DNA of 18,092 nt from an uncultured Collinsella sp. (GCA_900764955.1 CAAFPY010000044.1:1-18092), one strand, 5' to 3'. Positions 6,820-13,958 are shown, counted from the stretch's first letter. Notes: generated by a model not told the origin, from the sequence alone. Numbers and translations: made by a program.

Positions 6820-7674
6820 ATGTCTCTCATCAAGGTCAACGAGCTTCTTCAACATGCGACCGAGCACCACTATGGCGTGCCCGCGATCAACGTCATCAAC
6901 ACGGAGACCATCCGTTATGCGATCCAGGCCGCCGAGGATGAGCACATGCCTATCATCATCCAGTACTGGCCCGGCTTCGAGGACCACTGTGCCCTCGACA
7001 TCATCGCCTTCGCAGCCCGCTATTACGCCGAGCGCGCGAGCGTGCCCGTCGCCGTCCACCAGGATCACTCCGCTGGTTACGAGATTGCCGTCAAGGGCGT
7101 CAAGGCCGGTTTTCCCTCCGTCATGGTCGACGGCTCCTCGCTTCCCTATGAGGAGAACTTCCAGCTCACGAAGGACGTCGTCCAGGTCGCCAAGATCTTC
7201 GACGTTGACATCGAGGCCGAGCTCGGCCACGTCGGCAACGGCTCCGACGCCAACGACTTCGTGAACAGCGACCACTATACCGACCCGAACCTCGCCGAGG
7301 AGTTCGTCGAGGGCACCGGCTGTGGTTCGCTCGCCATCGCCGTCGGCAACGCCCACGGCCCCTACGTCAAGGTCCCGAACCTCGACATGGAGCGCATCAA
7401 GGCCTGCAGGGAGGCCGTCAGCGTCCCCCTCGTCATGCACGGATGCTCCGACATCCCCGACGAGCAGCTCCAGGAGGCCGTGAACCTCGGCATGAGCAAG
7501 TTCAACATCGCCACGGAGTACTTCCGCTCCATGTACCGCGCCTTCGAGAAGGACATCAGCTCCGGCAAGAACGACGGCAACGGCGTTGGCCTCCTGATGG
7601 ACGCCGCCCCCGACATGCGCGCGTTCGTCGCAAGCAAGATCCAGCTTCTGAACCCCAACCACTATTCGCTCTAG
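6820..7674 (+). CDS. Class II (zinc) ketose-phosphate aldolase
   Basis: A 284-residue TIM-barrel aldolase of the FbaA/GatY/KbaY family, which cleaves ketose (bis)phosphates into dihydroxyacetone phosphate plus an aldehyde using zinc. Catalytic features are present: the acid D82 with zinc ligand H83 in HQDHS (80-84), E134 in AELGHVG, zinc ligand H179 in GNAHG (176-180), zinc ligand H207 in MHGCSDIP (206-213), and the phosphate-contacting N229/T232 in FNIATEY. The loop after H207 reads GCSD where most relatives have GGSG or GASG, so the substrate pocket may differ. AAAGGAAG supports the ATG. Codon use is extremely biased, suggesting high expression. No sugar-1-phosphate kinase lies nearby, so a PTS-made monophosphate may be the direct substrate. 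The exact sugar is unknown. Confidence 0.93.
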   Translation: MSLIKVNELLQHATEHHYGVPAINVINTETIRYAIQAAEDEHMPIIIQYWPGFEDHCALDIIAFAARYYAERASVPVAVHQDHSAGYEIAVKGVKAGFPSVMVDGSSLPYEENFQLTKDVVQVAKIFDVDIEAELGHVGNGSDANDFVNSDHYTDPNLAEEFVEGTGCGSLAIAVGNAHGPYVKVPNLDMERIKACREAVSVPLVMHGCSDIPDEQLQEAVNLGMSKFNIATEYFRSMYRAFEKDISSGKNDGNGVGLLMDAAPDMRAFVASKIQLLNPNHYSL

Positions 7675-7684
7675 GAGAGACTCG

Positions 7685-8113
7685 ATGAAGAAAGTTCTTG
7701 TCGCGTCGCACGGTCACCTCGCAAGCGGAATCAGGAGCTCGATCGAGATCCTGACCGGTATGGCGGACATGGTGGAAGCAGTTGACTGCTACGTGGACGA
7801 CTCCGATTTCACCCCTCGCATCCAGGCGTTTATTGACTCGGTGGGCCCTGAGGACGAGGCCATCATCTTCACCGACATCTACGGTGGCTCCGTCTTCCAG
7901 AAGGTCGTCCTCATGGAGCCGGAGAAGCGCGGGATCGTCCATGTTACCGGTATGAACCTCGGCCTCGTGATCGAGGCGCTCCTCGGCGCTGAGCCGGTCA
8001 CGGCAGATTCGATCAAGCAGAGCGTCGAGCTGGCGAGGGCGACGATGCAGGTCGTCGAGCCTCCGAGCAAGGCCGCGGACAACGAGGGGTCCGACGGAGA
8101 CTTCTTCGATTAG
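7685..8113 (+). CDS. PTS mannose/sorbose-family EIIA component
   Basis: A 142-residue cytoplasmic phosphocarrier that accepts phosphate from HPr and passes it to EIIB. It aligns with the N-terminal domain of E. coli ManX: the strand KKVLVASHGHLASG carries the phosphorylated histidine H9, and FTDIYGGSVFQK (62-73 region) matches the family's DTWGGSPFN. In ManX the EIIA and EIIB domains are fused; here they are separate genes. The start at 7685 follows AGGAGA eight bases upstream and lies ten bases after the aldolase stop, so translation is probably coupled. The extra C-terminal tail is acidic and ends GDFFD, much like the tail of the EIIC protein two genes downstream. EI and HPr are not encoded in this window. 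Confidence 0.93.
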   Translation: MKKVLVASHGHLASGIRSSIEILTGMADMVEAVDCYVDDSDFTPRIQAFIDSVGPEDEAIIFTDIYGGSVFQKVVLMEPEKRGIVHVTGMNLGLVIEALLGAEPVTADSIKQSVELARATMQVVEPPSKAADNEGSDGDFFD

Positions 8114-8142
8114 AGAGCACTAATAAGTAAGGAGAGGAAACA

Positions 8143-8646
8143 ATGATTGTTCAGGTTCGAGTCGATGACCGTCTGATTCACGGGCAGGTCGCCCTGGTGT
8201 GGACCAAGGAGCTCAACACCACCAGGATCATCGTCGCCAACAAGCACGCCGTGGAGAGCGATGCCCTTCGCATGACGCTTTCCATGGGTACGCCGGCGGG
8301 CCAGAAGCTCCTCGTCAAGGATGTTCCGGATGCTTGCCGCATCGCGAACGATCCGCGTGCGGACTCCATGCGCATCTTCGCGCTCACCAACTGCGTGCGT
8401 GACGTGCTTGAGCTCGTTAAAGGCGCACCGGGCAAGATCGAGGGCGTGAACGTTGCCAATGTCGGCCGCTTCGACAAGTCCGATCCGGATAGCAAGGTCG
8501 CCCTCAACTCCACGATCATGCTCAACCCGGATGAGCTCGAGGCCGCGAAGGAGCTTTGCGAGCAGGGTATTCCGGTTTTCCATCAGCTTATCCCGTCCAA
8601 TCCCAAGACTCCTCTCAAGAGTCTGATCGAGGCGGCGGAGAAATAA
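8143..8646 (+). CDS. PTS mannose/sorbose-family EIIB component
   Basis: A 167-residue cytoplasmic protein that transfers phosphate from EIIA to the incoming sugar. The signature VRVDDRLIHGQVALVW (5-20), with phosphorylated H13, is nearly identical to that of E. coli ManX (RIDDRLIHGQVA). Family features continue in RIIVANKHA and in VNVANVGRF near residue 105. Length is standard for a free-standing EIIB of this family. It begins 29 bases after EIIA behind a strong AAGGAGAGG ribosome site, and is followed 46 bases later by EIIC. The histidine, rather than cysteine, phosphorylation site confirms the mannose/fructose/sorbose family and excludes the fructose or lactose families. Confidence 0.95.
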   Translation: MIVQVRVDDRLIHGQVALVWTKELNTTRIIVANKHAVESDALRMTLSMGTPAGQKLLVKDVPDACRIANDPRADSMRIFALTNCVRDVLELVKGAPGKIEGVNVANVGRFDKSDPDSKVALNSTIMLNPDELEAAKELCEQGIPVFHQLIPSNPKTPLKSLIEAAEK

Positions 8647-8692
8647 GGGGATTTGGCCAGGCGGTCAAATGAAATGAGAGAAAGGAAGTCAA

Positions 8693-9505
8693 ATGATTGG
8701 GTTAGCAGTAATGGCCTGGTTGACCGTGCTGATTTGCTACGGCGGCAACTGGGTTCTCGGTCAGTGTATGATCGAGCGTCCTCTCGTGGTCGGCCTCGTT
8801 GCGGGCCTTCTGATGGGCGACGTCAAGACCGGTGTCATCATCGGTGCCTCTCTCGAGGCAATCTTCATGGGCGCGGTTAACATCGGTGGCGCCATCTCCG
8901 CCGAGCCCGTTACCGCGACCGCCCTCGCCGTCGCCTTCACCGTTGGCGCCGGCATCGACCAAGGCGCCGCCATCACGCTGGCCGTTCCCGTTGGCGTCGT
9001 CACCGCGTTCCTCTCGATCTTCATGAACAACGTGTTCCTCGCGTTCTTCGCCGCCACCTTTGACAAGATGGCCGCCGAGGGCAACGAGAAGGGCCTCGCG
9101 CTTCAGCACTTCGTTCTCTGGTTCGTTAAGTACGCCGCCTTTGGCCTCATCGCCTTCCTCGGCGTTTACCTTGGCGCTGAGCCCGTTGCCGCTATCGTCA
9201 ACCAGATTCCGGCCAATGTCATGAGCGGCCTCAACGCCGTGGGCGCCCTCCTGCCCGCCGTTGGTATGGCGCTCCTGCTCCAGATGCTGTGGAGCACCGA
9301 GCTCAGCATCTACTTCTTCCTGGGCTTCACGCTCTACCAGTACCTCGGCCTCCCGATGATCGCCATCGCGGTTCTCGGCGTCATCATCGCGGTTGCCTCC
9401 GCCCTCCGCGACAAGGAGATTTTCGATCTCACCAAGAAGGGCTTGGCCACCCAGGCCGTTTCCAACGACTCTGTAACCAGCGACGAGGAGGATTTCTTCG
9501 CATGA
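8693..9505 (+). CDS. PTS mannose/sorbose-family EIIC permease subunit
   Basis: A 270-residue polytopic membrane subunit that forms part of the sugar channel with EIID. Many hydrophobic segments run from residue 5 to about 245. The family signature is clear in RPLVVGLVAGLLMGDVKTGV (29-48) and in the following LEAIFMGAVNIGGA, which match the conserved GDxxxGxxxGaxLElifmG region of EIIC. The ATG follows GAAAGGAAG. The stop codon overlaps the start of EIID (ATGA), so the two subunits are translationally coupled, as expected for partners needed in equal amounts. The cytoplasmic C-terminal tail is acidic and ends SDEEDFFA, echoing the tail of EIIA. Confidence 0.95.
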   Translation: MIGLAVMAWLTVLICYGGNWVLGQCMIERPLVVGLVAGLLMGDVKTGVIIGASLEAIFMGAVNIGGAISAEPVTATALAVAFTVGAGIDQGAAITLAVPVGVVTAFLSIFMNNVFLAFFAATFDKMAAEGNEKGLALQHFVLWFVKYAAFGLIAFLGVYLGAEPVAAIVNQIPANVMSGLNAVGALLPAVGMALLLQMLWSTELSIYFFLGFTLYQYLGLPMIAIAVLGVIIAVASALRDKEIFDLTKKGLATQAVSNDSVTSDEEDFFA

Positions 9506-10338
9506 GCAACCTGACCAAGAATGTGAGCCCTGAAGACAAGAAGATGCTCAACAGCATTTTCCTGCGCTCTTTCTCCGTGTTCGCCTCCTGCGCCGGCGGT
9601 TCCGTCAAGGCTGGCGCCGACGGCTGGCTGTACTCCGTCCAGCCCGCGCTTAACCGCTACTACGCCGATGACCCCGAGGCCCGTGCCGAAGCCATGAAGC
9701 GTCACACGACTTGGTACAACAGTACCCAGAACGTCGGCACGTTCGCCATGGGCCTCGTCGCCTCCATGGAGAGGGAGAACTCGCAGCACGAAGACTTCGA
9801 CACCGAGTCCATCGACGGCATCAAGGTTTCCCTGATGGGCCCGATGTCCGGCATCGGTGACGCAATCTTCTGGGGCGTCCTGCGCGTCATCGCCGCCGGC
9901 ATTGGCATCAACCTCGCCATGAGCGGCTCGCCCCTCGGCGCGATCATGTTCCTGCTGATCTACAACATCCCGTCGATCCTCTGCCGATACTTCATGACCT
10001 ACCTCGGCTTCAGCATGGGCACCAACTTCATTTCCGAGATGTACGAGGGTGGTCTCATGAAGCTCATCACCAAGGCGACCTCCACGGTTGGCCTCGTGAT
10101 GATCGGTGCCATGACTGCGGCGAACGTCCAATTCAACACGATCCTGTCCATTCCGGTTCAGGACTCTGACCCCGTCATGATCCAGACCTACCTCGACTCG
10201 ATCTTCAAGGGCATCGTGCCCCTGGGGCTTACGCTCATCGTTCTCTGGCTCCTGCGCAAGAAGAACGTGAACGTCAACATCATCCTGGTTGGCATCATGA
10301 TTCTGGCGCTCGTCCTCGGCCTCGTGGGCATCGTGTAA
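9502..10338 (+). CDS. PTS mannose-family EIID permease subunit, divergent N-terminus
   Basis: A 278-residue membrane subunit that works with EIIC. Family features are the N-terminal FLRSFSVFAS, RYYADDPEARAEAMKRH, GLVASMERE (84-92), the central GIKVSLMGPMSGIGDAIFW (106-124) and C-terminal hydrophobic segments. Two usual signatures are changed: the NYERMQGLGF-type segment reads AGGSVKAGADGW (31-42), and the FNTHP-type motif reads YNSTQ (72-76). These place it in a divergent EIID subgroup, possibly reflecting a substrate other than mannose, sorbose or N-acetylgalactosamine. The start ATG overlaps the EIIC stop, with GAGGAGGA inside the end of EIIC as ribosome site. An upstream in-frame extension within EIIC is not used. 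EIID is followed by a 97-base gap with a hairpin before the reductase gene. Confidence 0.93.
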   Translation: MSNLTKNVSPEDKKMLNSIFLRSFSVFASCAGGSVKAGADGWLYSVQPALNRYYADDPEARAEAMKRHTTWYNSTQNVGTFAMGLVASMERENSQHEDFDTESIDGIKVSLMGPMSGIGDAIFWGVLRVIAAGIGINLAMSGSPLGAIMFLLIYNIPSILCRYFMTYLGFSMGTNFISEMYEGGLMKLITKATSTVGLVMIGAMTAANVQFNTILSIPVQDSDPVMIQTYLDSIFKGIVPLGLTLIVLWLLRKKNVNVNIILVGIMILALVLGLVGIV

Positions 10339-10380
10339 GGCGGCTTTCGGATCATTAGAAGCTTGTTCAAGGCAATTCCC

Positions 10381-10417
10381 GGCGGCACGCGATCGAGGAC
10401 ATTCGACGCGTGCCGCC
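10381..10417 (+). promoter_or_regulatory. 11-bp perfect hairpin between EIID and reductase genes
   Basis: GGCGGCACGCG (10381-10391) and CGCGTGCCGCC (10407-10417) form a perfect GC-rich stem with a 15-base loop. No T-run follows; the reductase ribosome site comes immediately after. It could be a transcript-stabilising or processing hairpin that sets different levels for PTS and downstream genes, or a leaky terminator. Confidence 0.55.
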
Positions 10418-10435
10418 CCATTAGAAGGAGAGAAC

Positions 10436-11380
10436 ATGCGCTACACGCACCTCAAGAACTCCGACGTCGACGTCTCCCAGCTCGCTGTGGGCACCTGGGC
10501 GATCGGCGGCGACTCCTTTGGTGAGAACGATGGCGCCGCTAGCATGTCCGCCATCCGCACCATGCTCGATCACGGCGTCAACCTCATCGACACCGCGCCG
10601 TGCTATGGCAACGGCACGTCCGAGAAGGTCGTCGGCAACGCGCTCAGGGGCGTCGACAGAGAGAGCTACCTGCTCTCGACCAAGGTTGGCCTGATCACCA
10701 GCGCCGCCGGCTATGACCGCGACTCCTCGTTCAAGAACATCATGAGGGAGGTCGAGAGCTCGCTGCGCAACCTCCGCACCGACTACATCGACTTCTACTT
10801 CGTGCACTGGCCCGACGCCAAGACCCCGTTCTCTGAGACGATGTGCGCCCTCCAGCTCCTCAAGGAGCAGGGCAAGATTCGCCACATCGGCGTCTCCAAC
10901 TTCACGACCGAGATGATCGAGGAGTGCGAGAAGGTCGCTCAGGTCGACGTCCAGCAGCCGCCCTACTCCATGGTCGACCGTTCTTCCGAGAACCTCATCA
11001 AGTGGGGCTACGAGCGCGGCATCGATTCCTTCACCTATGGCTCCCTTGGCGCGGGCATCCTGTCGGGCAAGTTCCGCGAGCTGCCGAAGTTCGAGGAGGG
11101 CGACGTCCGCGGCGGCTTCTACGACTACTTCCAGGAGCCCAAGTTCTCGCGCGTCCAGGAGCTGCTCAAGGTCATGGACGAGATCGCCGAGGCTCACGAC
11201 AAGCCCGTGGCGCAGGTCGCCGTGAACTGGAGCACCCAGAAGGAGTACGTGGGCACCGCGCTCGTTGGCGTGCGCACGGACGCCCACGCGATCCAGAACT
11301 GCGAGACGTTCGAGTGGGAGCTTTCCGCCGATGAGATGGCCAAGCTTGACGCCAAGCTCGACGAGCTGAAGATCGGCTAA
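10436..11380 (+). CDS. Aldo/keto reductase
   Basis: A 314-residue NAD(P)H-dependent oxidoreductase of the aldo/keto reductase superfamily, a cytoplasmic TIM barrel that reduces aldehydes or ketones to alcohols. The catalytic tetrad is complete: D52 and Y57 in NLIDTAPCYGNG (49-60), K83 in LSTKVGL, and H124 in FVHWPD. Further signatures are GTWAIGG near the N-terminus, GKIRHIGVSNF in the middle and LVGVRT in the cofactor-binding end. It most resembles IolS-type members, but substrate cannot be assigned. The ATG follows GAAGGAGAG. The esterase gene begins two bases after its stop. Next to an aldolase and a PTS, a likely role is reduction of the aldehyde released by retro-aldol cleavage, or of a keto-sugar before cleavage. 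Confidence 0.92.
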   Translation: MRYTHLKNSDVDVSQLAVGTWAIGGDSFGENDGAASMSAIRTMLDHGVNLIDTAPCYGNGTSEKVVGNALRGVDRESYLLSTKVGLITSAAGYDRDSSFKNIMREVESSLRNLRTDYIDFYFVHWPDAKTPFSETMCALQLLKEQGKIRHIGVSNFTTEMIEECEKVAQVDVQQPPYSMVDRSSENLIKWGYERGIDSFTYGSLGAGILSGKFRELPKFEEGDVRGGFYDYFQEPKFSRVQELLKVMDEIAEAHDKPVAQVAVNWSTQKEYVGTALVGVRTDAHAIQNCETFEWELSADEMAKLDAKLDELKIG

Positions 11381-11382
11381 TC

Positions 11383-12462
11383 ATGGGTGCCGATGAGAGG
11401 AAGTACCCCACTTCCGAGCTTGAAGTGCTTGAGCGTGGAGTCAGGGAGGTCGTCGAGCCCAACGGGCTGAAGCTCGCGCTGAAGCCCGTGCCGGGAGACG
11501 ATCGCGAGCACGTGCTCGATCCGCGCGTCTATGCGCGCGCCCGCGCGAAGCTCGCTGCCGGTCCGGCGCCGGCGGGGCCGGTGGACGTGATCGCGTGGCG
11601 CTCCGCGCCCAACAAGGAGACCCACGTCGTGAGGGGCGCGGGCGTTGCCAAGAAGACCGTTGTCATGAACTTTGGCGACAGGGGCATTCCCCTGCACGTC
11701 TTCACGCCCGAGAGCCACGAGAGCGGTTCTGCCGCGCTCGTGTTCATCCACGGCGGCGGCTTTATGGTGGGCAACATCGGCCAGTACGAGAACTGCCTGC
11801 GCGACATCGCGGAGCGAACGGGCTGCGTCGCGATCTACCCGGAGTACCGCCTGTCTCCCGAGACGATGTTCCCCGGTGGCGTCGAGGACTGCGTGAAGAC
11901 GCTCGGCTGGCTTGTCGAGCATGCGGATGAGCTGGGTGTCGACGCGACGCGGGTCGCCGTGGCTGGCGACTCCGCGGGCGGAAGCCTGACCAACGCTGTC
12001 GTCCTCGACGGGTCCCATGCGGACAGGATCAAGCTCGTGGCCGAGCTGTATCCGCTCGTCGACGGCGGCCCTGTTCCGGAGGAATGGTCCTATGACCTCT
12101 ATGAGATCGTGAACGACCAGAGGGACGAGGCTCTGAGCAGGGTGGATCGCATCCGCAACGCCAACGACGACCTGCCAATGATGTATACCAACGGCAATGC
12201 GGAGGAGATGCTCGACCCGAGGGTGTCTGCCCTGTTCGCGGAGGATGTGAGCGCGTTCCCCCGCACGGTCATCATCTCTTCCGAGTATGACTACCTGCGC
12301 TATCAGGACGAGCTGTTTGCGAAGAGGCTGCAGGATGCGGGCGTTGACGTCACCGCGATTCGCTATCGCGGCTGCGACCACGGCTTCTTCGAGATGTACG
12401 GCGTGATGCCTCAGGCTGAGGACGTCTGCCGCGTCATCTCTGAGGAGCTTGCGAAGATCTAG
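11383..12462 (+). CDS. HSL-family alpha/beta-hydrolase (esterase/lipase)
   Basis: A 359-residue alpha/beta-hydrolase of the hormone-sensitive-lipase group. The oxyanion-hole motif HGGG is at 123-126, the nucleophile elbow GDSAGG at 195-200 with S197, and the probable remaining triad residues are D303 (in EYDYLRYQDE) and H333 (in CDHGFFEM). There is no signal peptide, so it acts in the cytoplasm. About 110 residues precede the core, more than in many bacterial relatives; this segment is charged and probably forms part of a cap over the active site. Its ATG lies two bases after the reductase stop with no strong ribosome site of its own, so it is likely translated by coupling. As the last gene of a sugar operon it may remove an acyl group from the sugar or hydrolyse a lactone, but the substrate is unproven. 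A terminator follows. Confidence 0.9.
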   Translation: MGADERKYPTSELEVLERGVREVVEPNGLKLALKPVPGDDREHVLDPRVYARARAKLAAGPAPAGPVDVIAWRSAPNKETHVVRGAGVAKKTVVMNFGDRGIPLHVFTPESHESGSAALVFIHGGGFMVGNIGQYENCLRDIAERTGCVAIYPEYRLSPETMFPGGVEDCVKTLGWLVEHADELGVDATRVAVAGDSAGGSLTNAVVLDGSHADRIKLVAELYPLVDGGPVPEEWSYDLYEIVNDQRDEALSRVDRIRNANDDLPMMYTNGNAEEMLDPRVSALFAEDVSAFPRTVIISSEYDYLRYQDELFAKRLQDAGVDVTAIRYRGCDHGFFEMYGVMPQAEDVCRVISEELAKI

Positions 12463-12495
12463 GGGCTCGTCGCGGCGGCCTCCTGGACGACTGAT

Positions 12496-12530
12496 GGTCC
12501 GGTGGGATGCTAGGTGCGTCCCGCCGGACC
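12496..12530 (+). terminator. Hairpin terminator of the MFS-PTS-esterase operon
   Basis: GGTCCGGTGGGA (12496-12507) pairs with TCCCGCCGGACC (12519-12530), twelve pairs with one G-T, closed by an 11-base loop. A short TTT follows. It lies 33 bases after the esterase stop and is the natural end of the plus-strand operon. Confidence 0.75.
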
Positions 12531-12633
12531 TTTGCGTTGACGGGCGCGTGCCGCTTGCCGGCGGGCACGTGTGGGGTTCGCTTCGGCGGTGCCGGATTGA
12601 CTGGGAGACGCGTTTGCCGCCACTCTTCCAAGC

Positions 12634-12664
12634 GGGCTCAGCAAGCAAACTGTGAGCTGAGCCC
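12634..12664 (+). repeat. Perfect 9-bp inverted repeat at the broken edge of the HAD remnant
   Basis: GGGCTCAGC (12634-12642) and GCTGAGCCC (12656-12664) are exactly complementary with a 13-base spacer. The right arm overlaps the first recognisable codons of the truncated HAD gene. It may mark a rearrangement junction or be a chance hairpin. Confidence 0.4.
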
Positions 12665-12905
12665 CAGGGGCATCGACAAGGGCGTGGGCGTGGCGCGAGC
12701 GCTGGAATACCTGGGTGGCACCGGCAACGCGCGCACCTTTGGCTTTGGCGATTCCGGCAACGATCTGGGTATGCTCGCCGCCGTCGAGACGGCTGTAGCC
12801 ATGGGCAACGCCATGCCCGAGGTCAAGGCAGTCGCCGACTACGTGACCGACGATGTCGCACACGATGGCACCGTCACAGCGATGCGCCATTTTGGGTTGA
12901 TTTAA
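12654..12905 (+). pseudogene. C-terminal remnant of a Cof-type HAD phosphatase
   Basis: From ELSPRGIDKG (codon at 12654) to the stop at 12905 the translation matches the last third of a HAD IIB phosphatase. It has the motif III lysine in RGIDKGVG, motif IV FGDSGNDLGML, and AMGNAMPEVKAVADYVTDD. The N-terminal two thirds, including the nucleophile motif DxDGT and the cap, are absent. The sequence upstream (12531-12653) does not resemble any part of the family. In-frame ATG codons further up give an unrelated, basic leader. It is not a copy of the intact HAD gene at 3462-4289, since the shared motifs sit in quite different surroundings. The most likely history is loss of the 5' part when the neighbouring module arrived or the region was rearranged. 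Confidence 0.8.
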
Positions 12906-12906
12906 T

Positions 12907-12947
12907 AAATGGCCGGGTCGCCCGCAGTGGGGGCGACCCGGCCATTT
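12907..12947. terminator. Strong bidirectional terminator
   Basis: AAATGGCCGGGTCGCCC (12907-12923) and GGGCGACCCGGCCATTT (12931-12947) form a perfect 17-bp stem with a 7-base loop, with A-runs and T-runs at the base. It lies between the HAD remnant and the DeoR-type gene, which converge, and would stop transcription from both sides. Confidence 0.92.
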
Positions 12948-12950
12948 GAG

Positions 12951-13742
12951 CTATTTTGCAATATAGAGCTTGGGATGATTGCGACTGCTCTCGATCGCCG
13001 CCGTCATGATGCCCTCGTTGTCTCCATCAACGATGATGCCGTCGAGGTCATCGATCTGCGCGGACTGATAAAAACTGGTCTTGTTGAACTTTCCCTGGTC
13101 AACCATCATGTAGCCCTGGTTTGAGTTGGTAAGGTACATATGCTTGATCATGGCCGAGAAGTCGTGCTCGACGGTAAAACCGTGGTCGGGGTGGAATCCG
13201 TCAGCACTGACAAACGCCTTGTCGGCATGTAGTTTGCTCATGCAGTCGAGCGTCAGTGCGCCCGCGAGATAGAGGTGGCCCTTGCGCACGGAGCCGCCCA
13301 GCAGCACTACCGAAGCATTGGGGAGATTGAAGCTGGCGTAGTTCGCGATTGCAAGATCGCCGGTGATAATGGTGATCTCACGCTTGTCCATGAGGGCCTT
13401 AGCGAAGTAAAAGCCTGTGGTGCCGATATCAATTACCAGAACATCGCCATCATCAACAAGAGTTGCTGCGGTTGCGGCGATGGCCTCCTTGGCCTCGACT
13501 TGGACATTGATGCGCTCCTCGGGATACGAGATTGCGTTGGAGCGAGAAAGCGATACCGCTCCGCCGCGTACGCGACGCAGCTTGCCTTCGGATTCCAGCG
13601 AGATGAGGTCGTGCCGTGCGGTGACTTCCGAAACCGAAAAACGGCGAACGATGTCGGATACCGAGATATTTGGCTTTTCGGCCAGCCAATTCATGATAAA
13701 TCGCTGACGCTCGGCCGGTGAAAGGTCTGAAGTAGATGCCAT
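12951..13742 (-). CDS. DeoR-family transcriptional regulator
   Basis: A 263-residue DNA-binding regulator. The N-terminal DeoR helix-turn-helix is seen in ERQRFIMNWLAEKPNISVSDIVRRFSV (11-37, shown in part as family wording) and in SEVTARHDLISLESEGKLRRVRGGAV. The C-terminal sensor domain has the phosphosugar-binding signature IDIGTTG (104-110), LLGGSVRKGH (147-156), KAFVSADG (175-182) and VDQGKFNKTSF (214-224). Such regulators usually respond to a phosphorylated sugar intermediate and repress the adjacent operon. The start at 13742 is chosen for AAAAGGAG seven bases upstream and a family-like N-terminus; a longer frame to 13889 encodes an unlikely Cys/Phe-rich leader through the promoter region. 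It diverges from the transaldolase-PTS operon, so that operon is its probable target, together with its own gene. Confidence 0.92.
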   Translation of the reverse strand: MASTSDLSPAERQRFIMNWLAEKPNISVSDIVRRFSVSEVTARHDLISLESEGKLRRVRGGAVSLSRSNAISYPEERINVQVEAKEAIAATAATLVDDGDVLVIDIGTTGFYFAKALMDKREITIITGDLAIANYASFNLPNASVVLLGGSVRKGHLYLAGALTLDCMSKLHADKAFVSADGFHPDHGFTVEHDFSAMIKHMYLTNSNQGYMMVDQGKFNKTSFYQSAQIDDLDGIIVDGDNEGIMTAAIESSRNHPKLYIAK

Positions 13743-13958
13743 ATGCCGCTCCTTTTGAACAAAAGGTAAAAGATGCGCCTTTCGTAATCGAAATATAACG
13801 TATCGATATGAAAAGAACAAGGCAAATTCGAATGAATCAAAAGAACGGAAGGGCACGTCACAAATGCATGCGTAGCAGATAGTTCGCACGTAGACGGGCT
13901 ATAAAGAGTCTCATTCTGAAGGTGCCGCCCAAAAGAAGTACGTTCACACCCGATATTC

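Noticed and set aside
6820..7674. Assignment of the aldolase to sulfosugar (SqiA-type) breakdown
   Set aside because: No sulfosugar-specific kinase, isomerase or sulfolactaldehyde enzyme is present; only the aldolase family would match.
5218..12648. Several long minus-strand frames opposite the MFS, aldolase, PTS, reductase and esterase genes
   Set aside because: They are Asp/His/Arg/Gly-rich shadows caused by strong third-position C/G bias in the plus-strand genes and lack ribosome sites and recognisable motifs.
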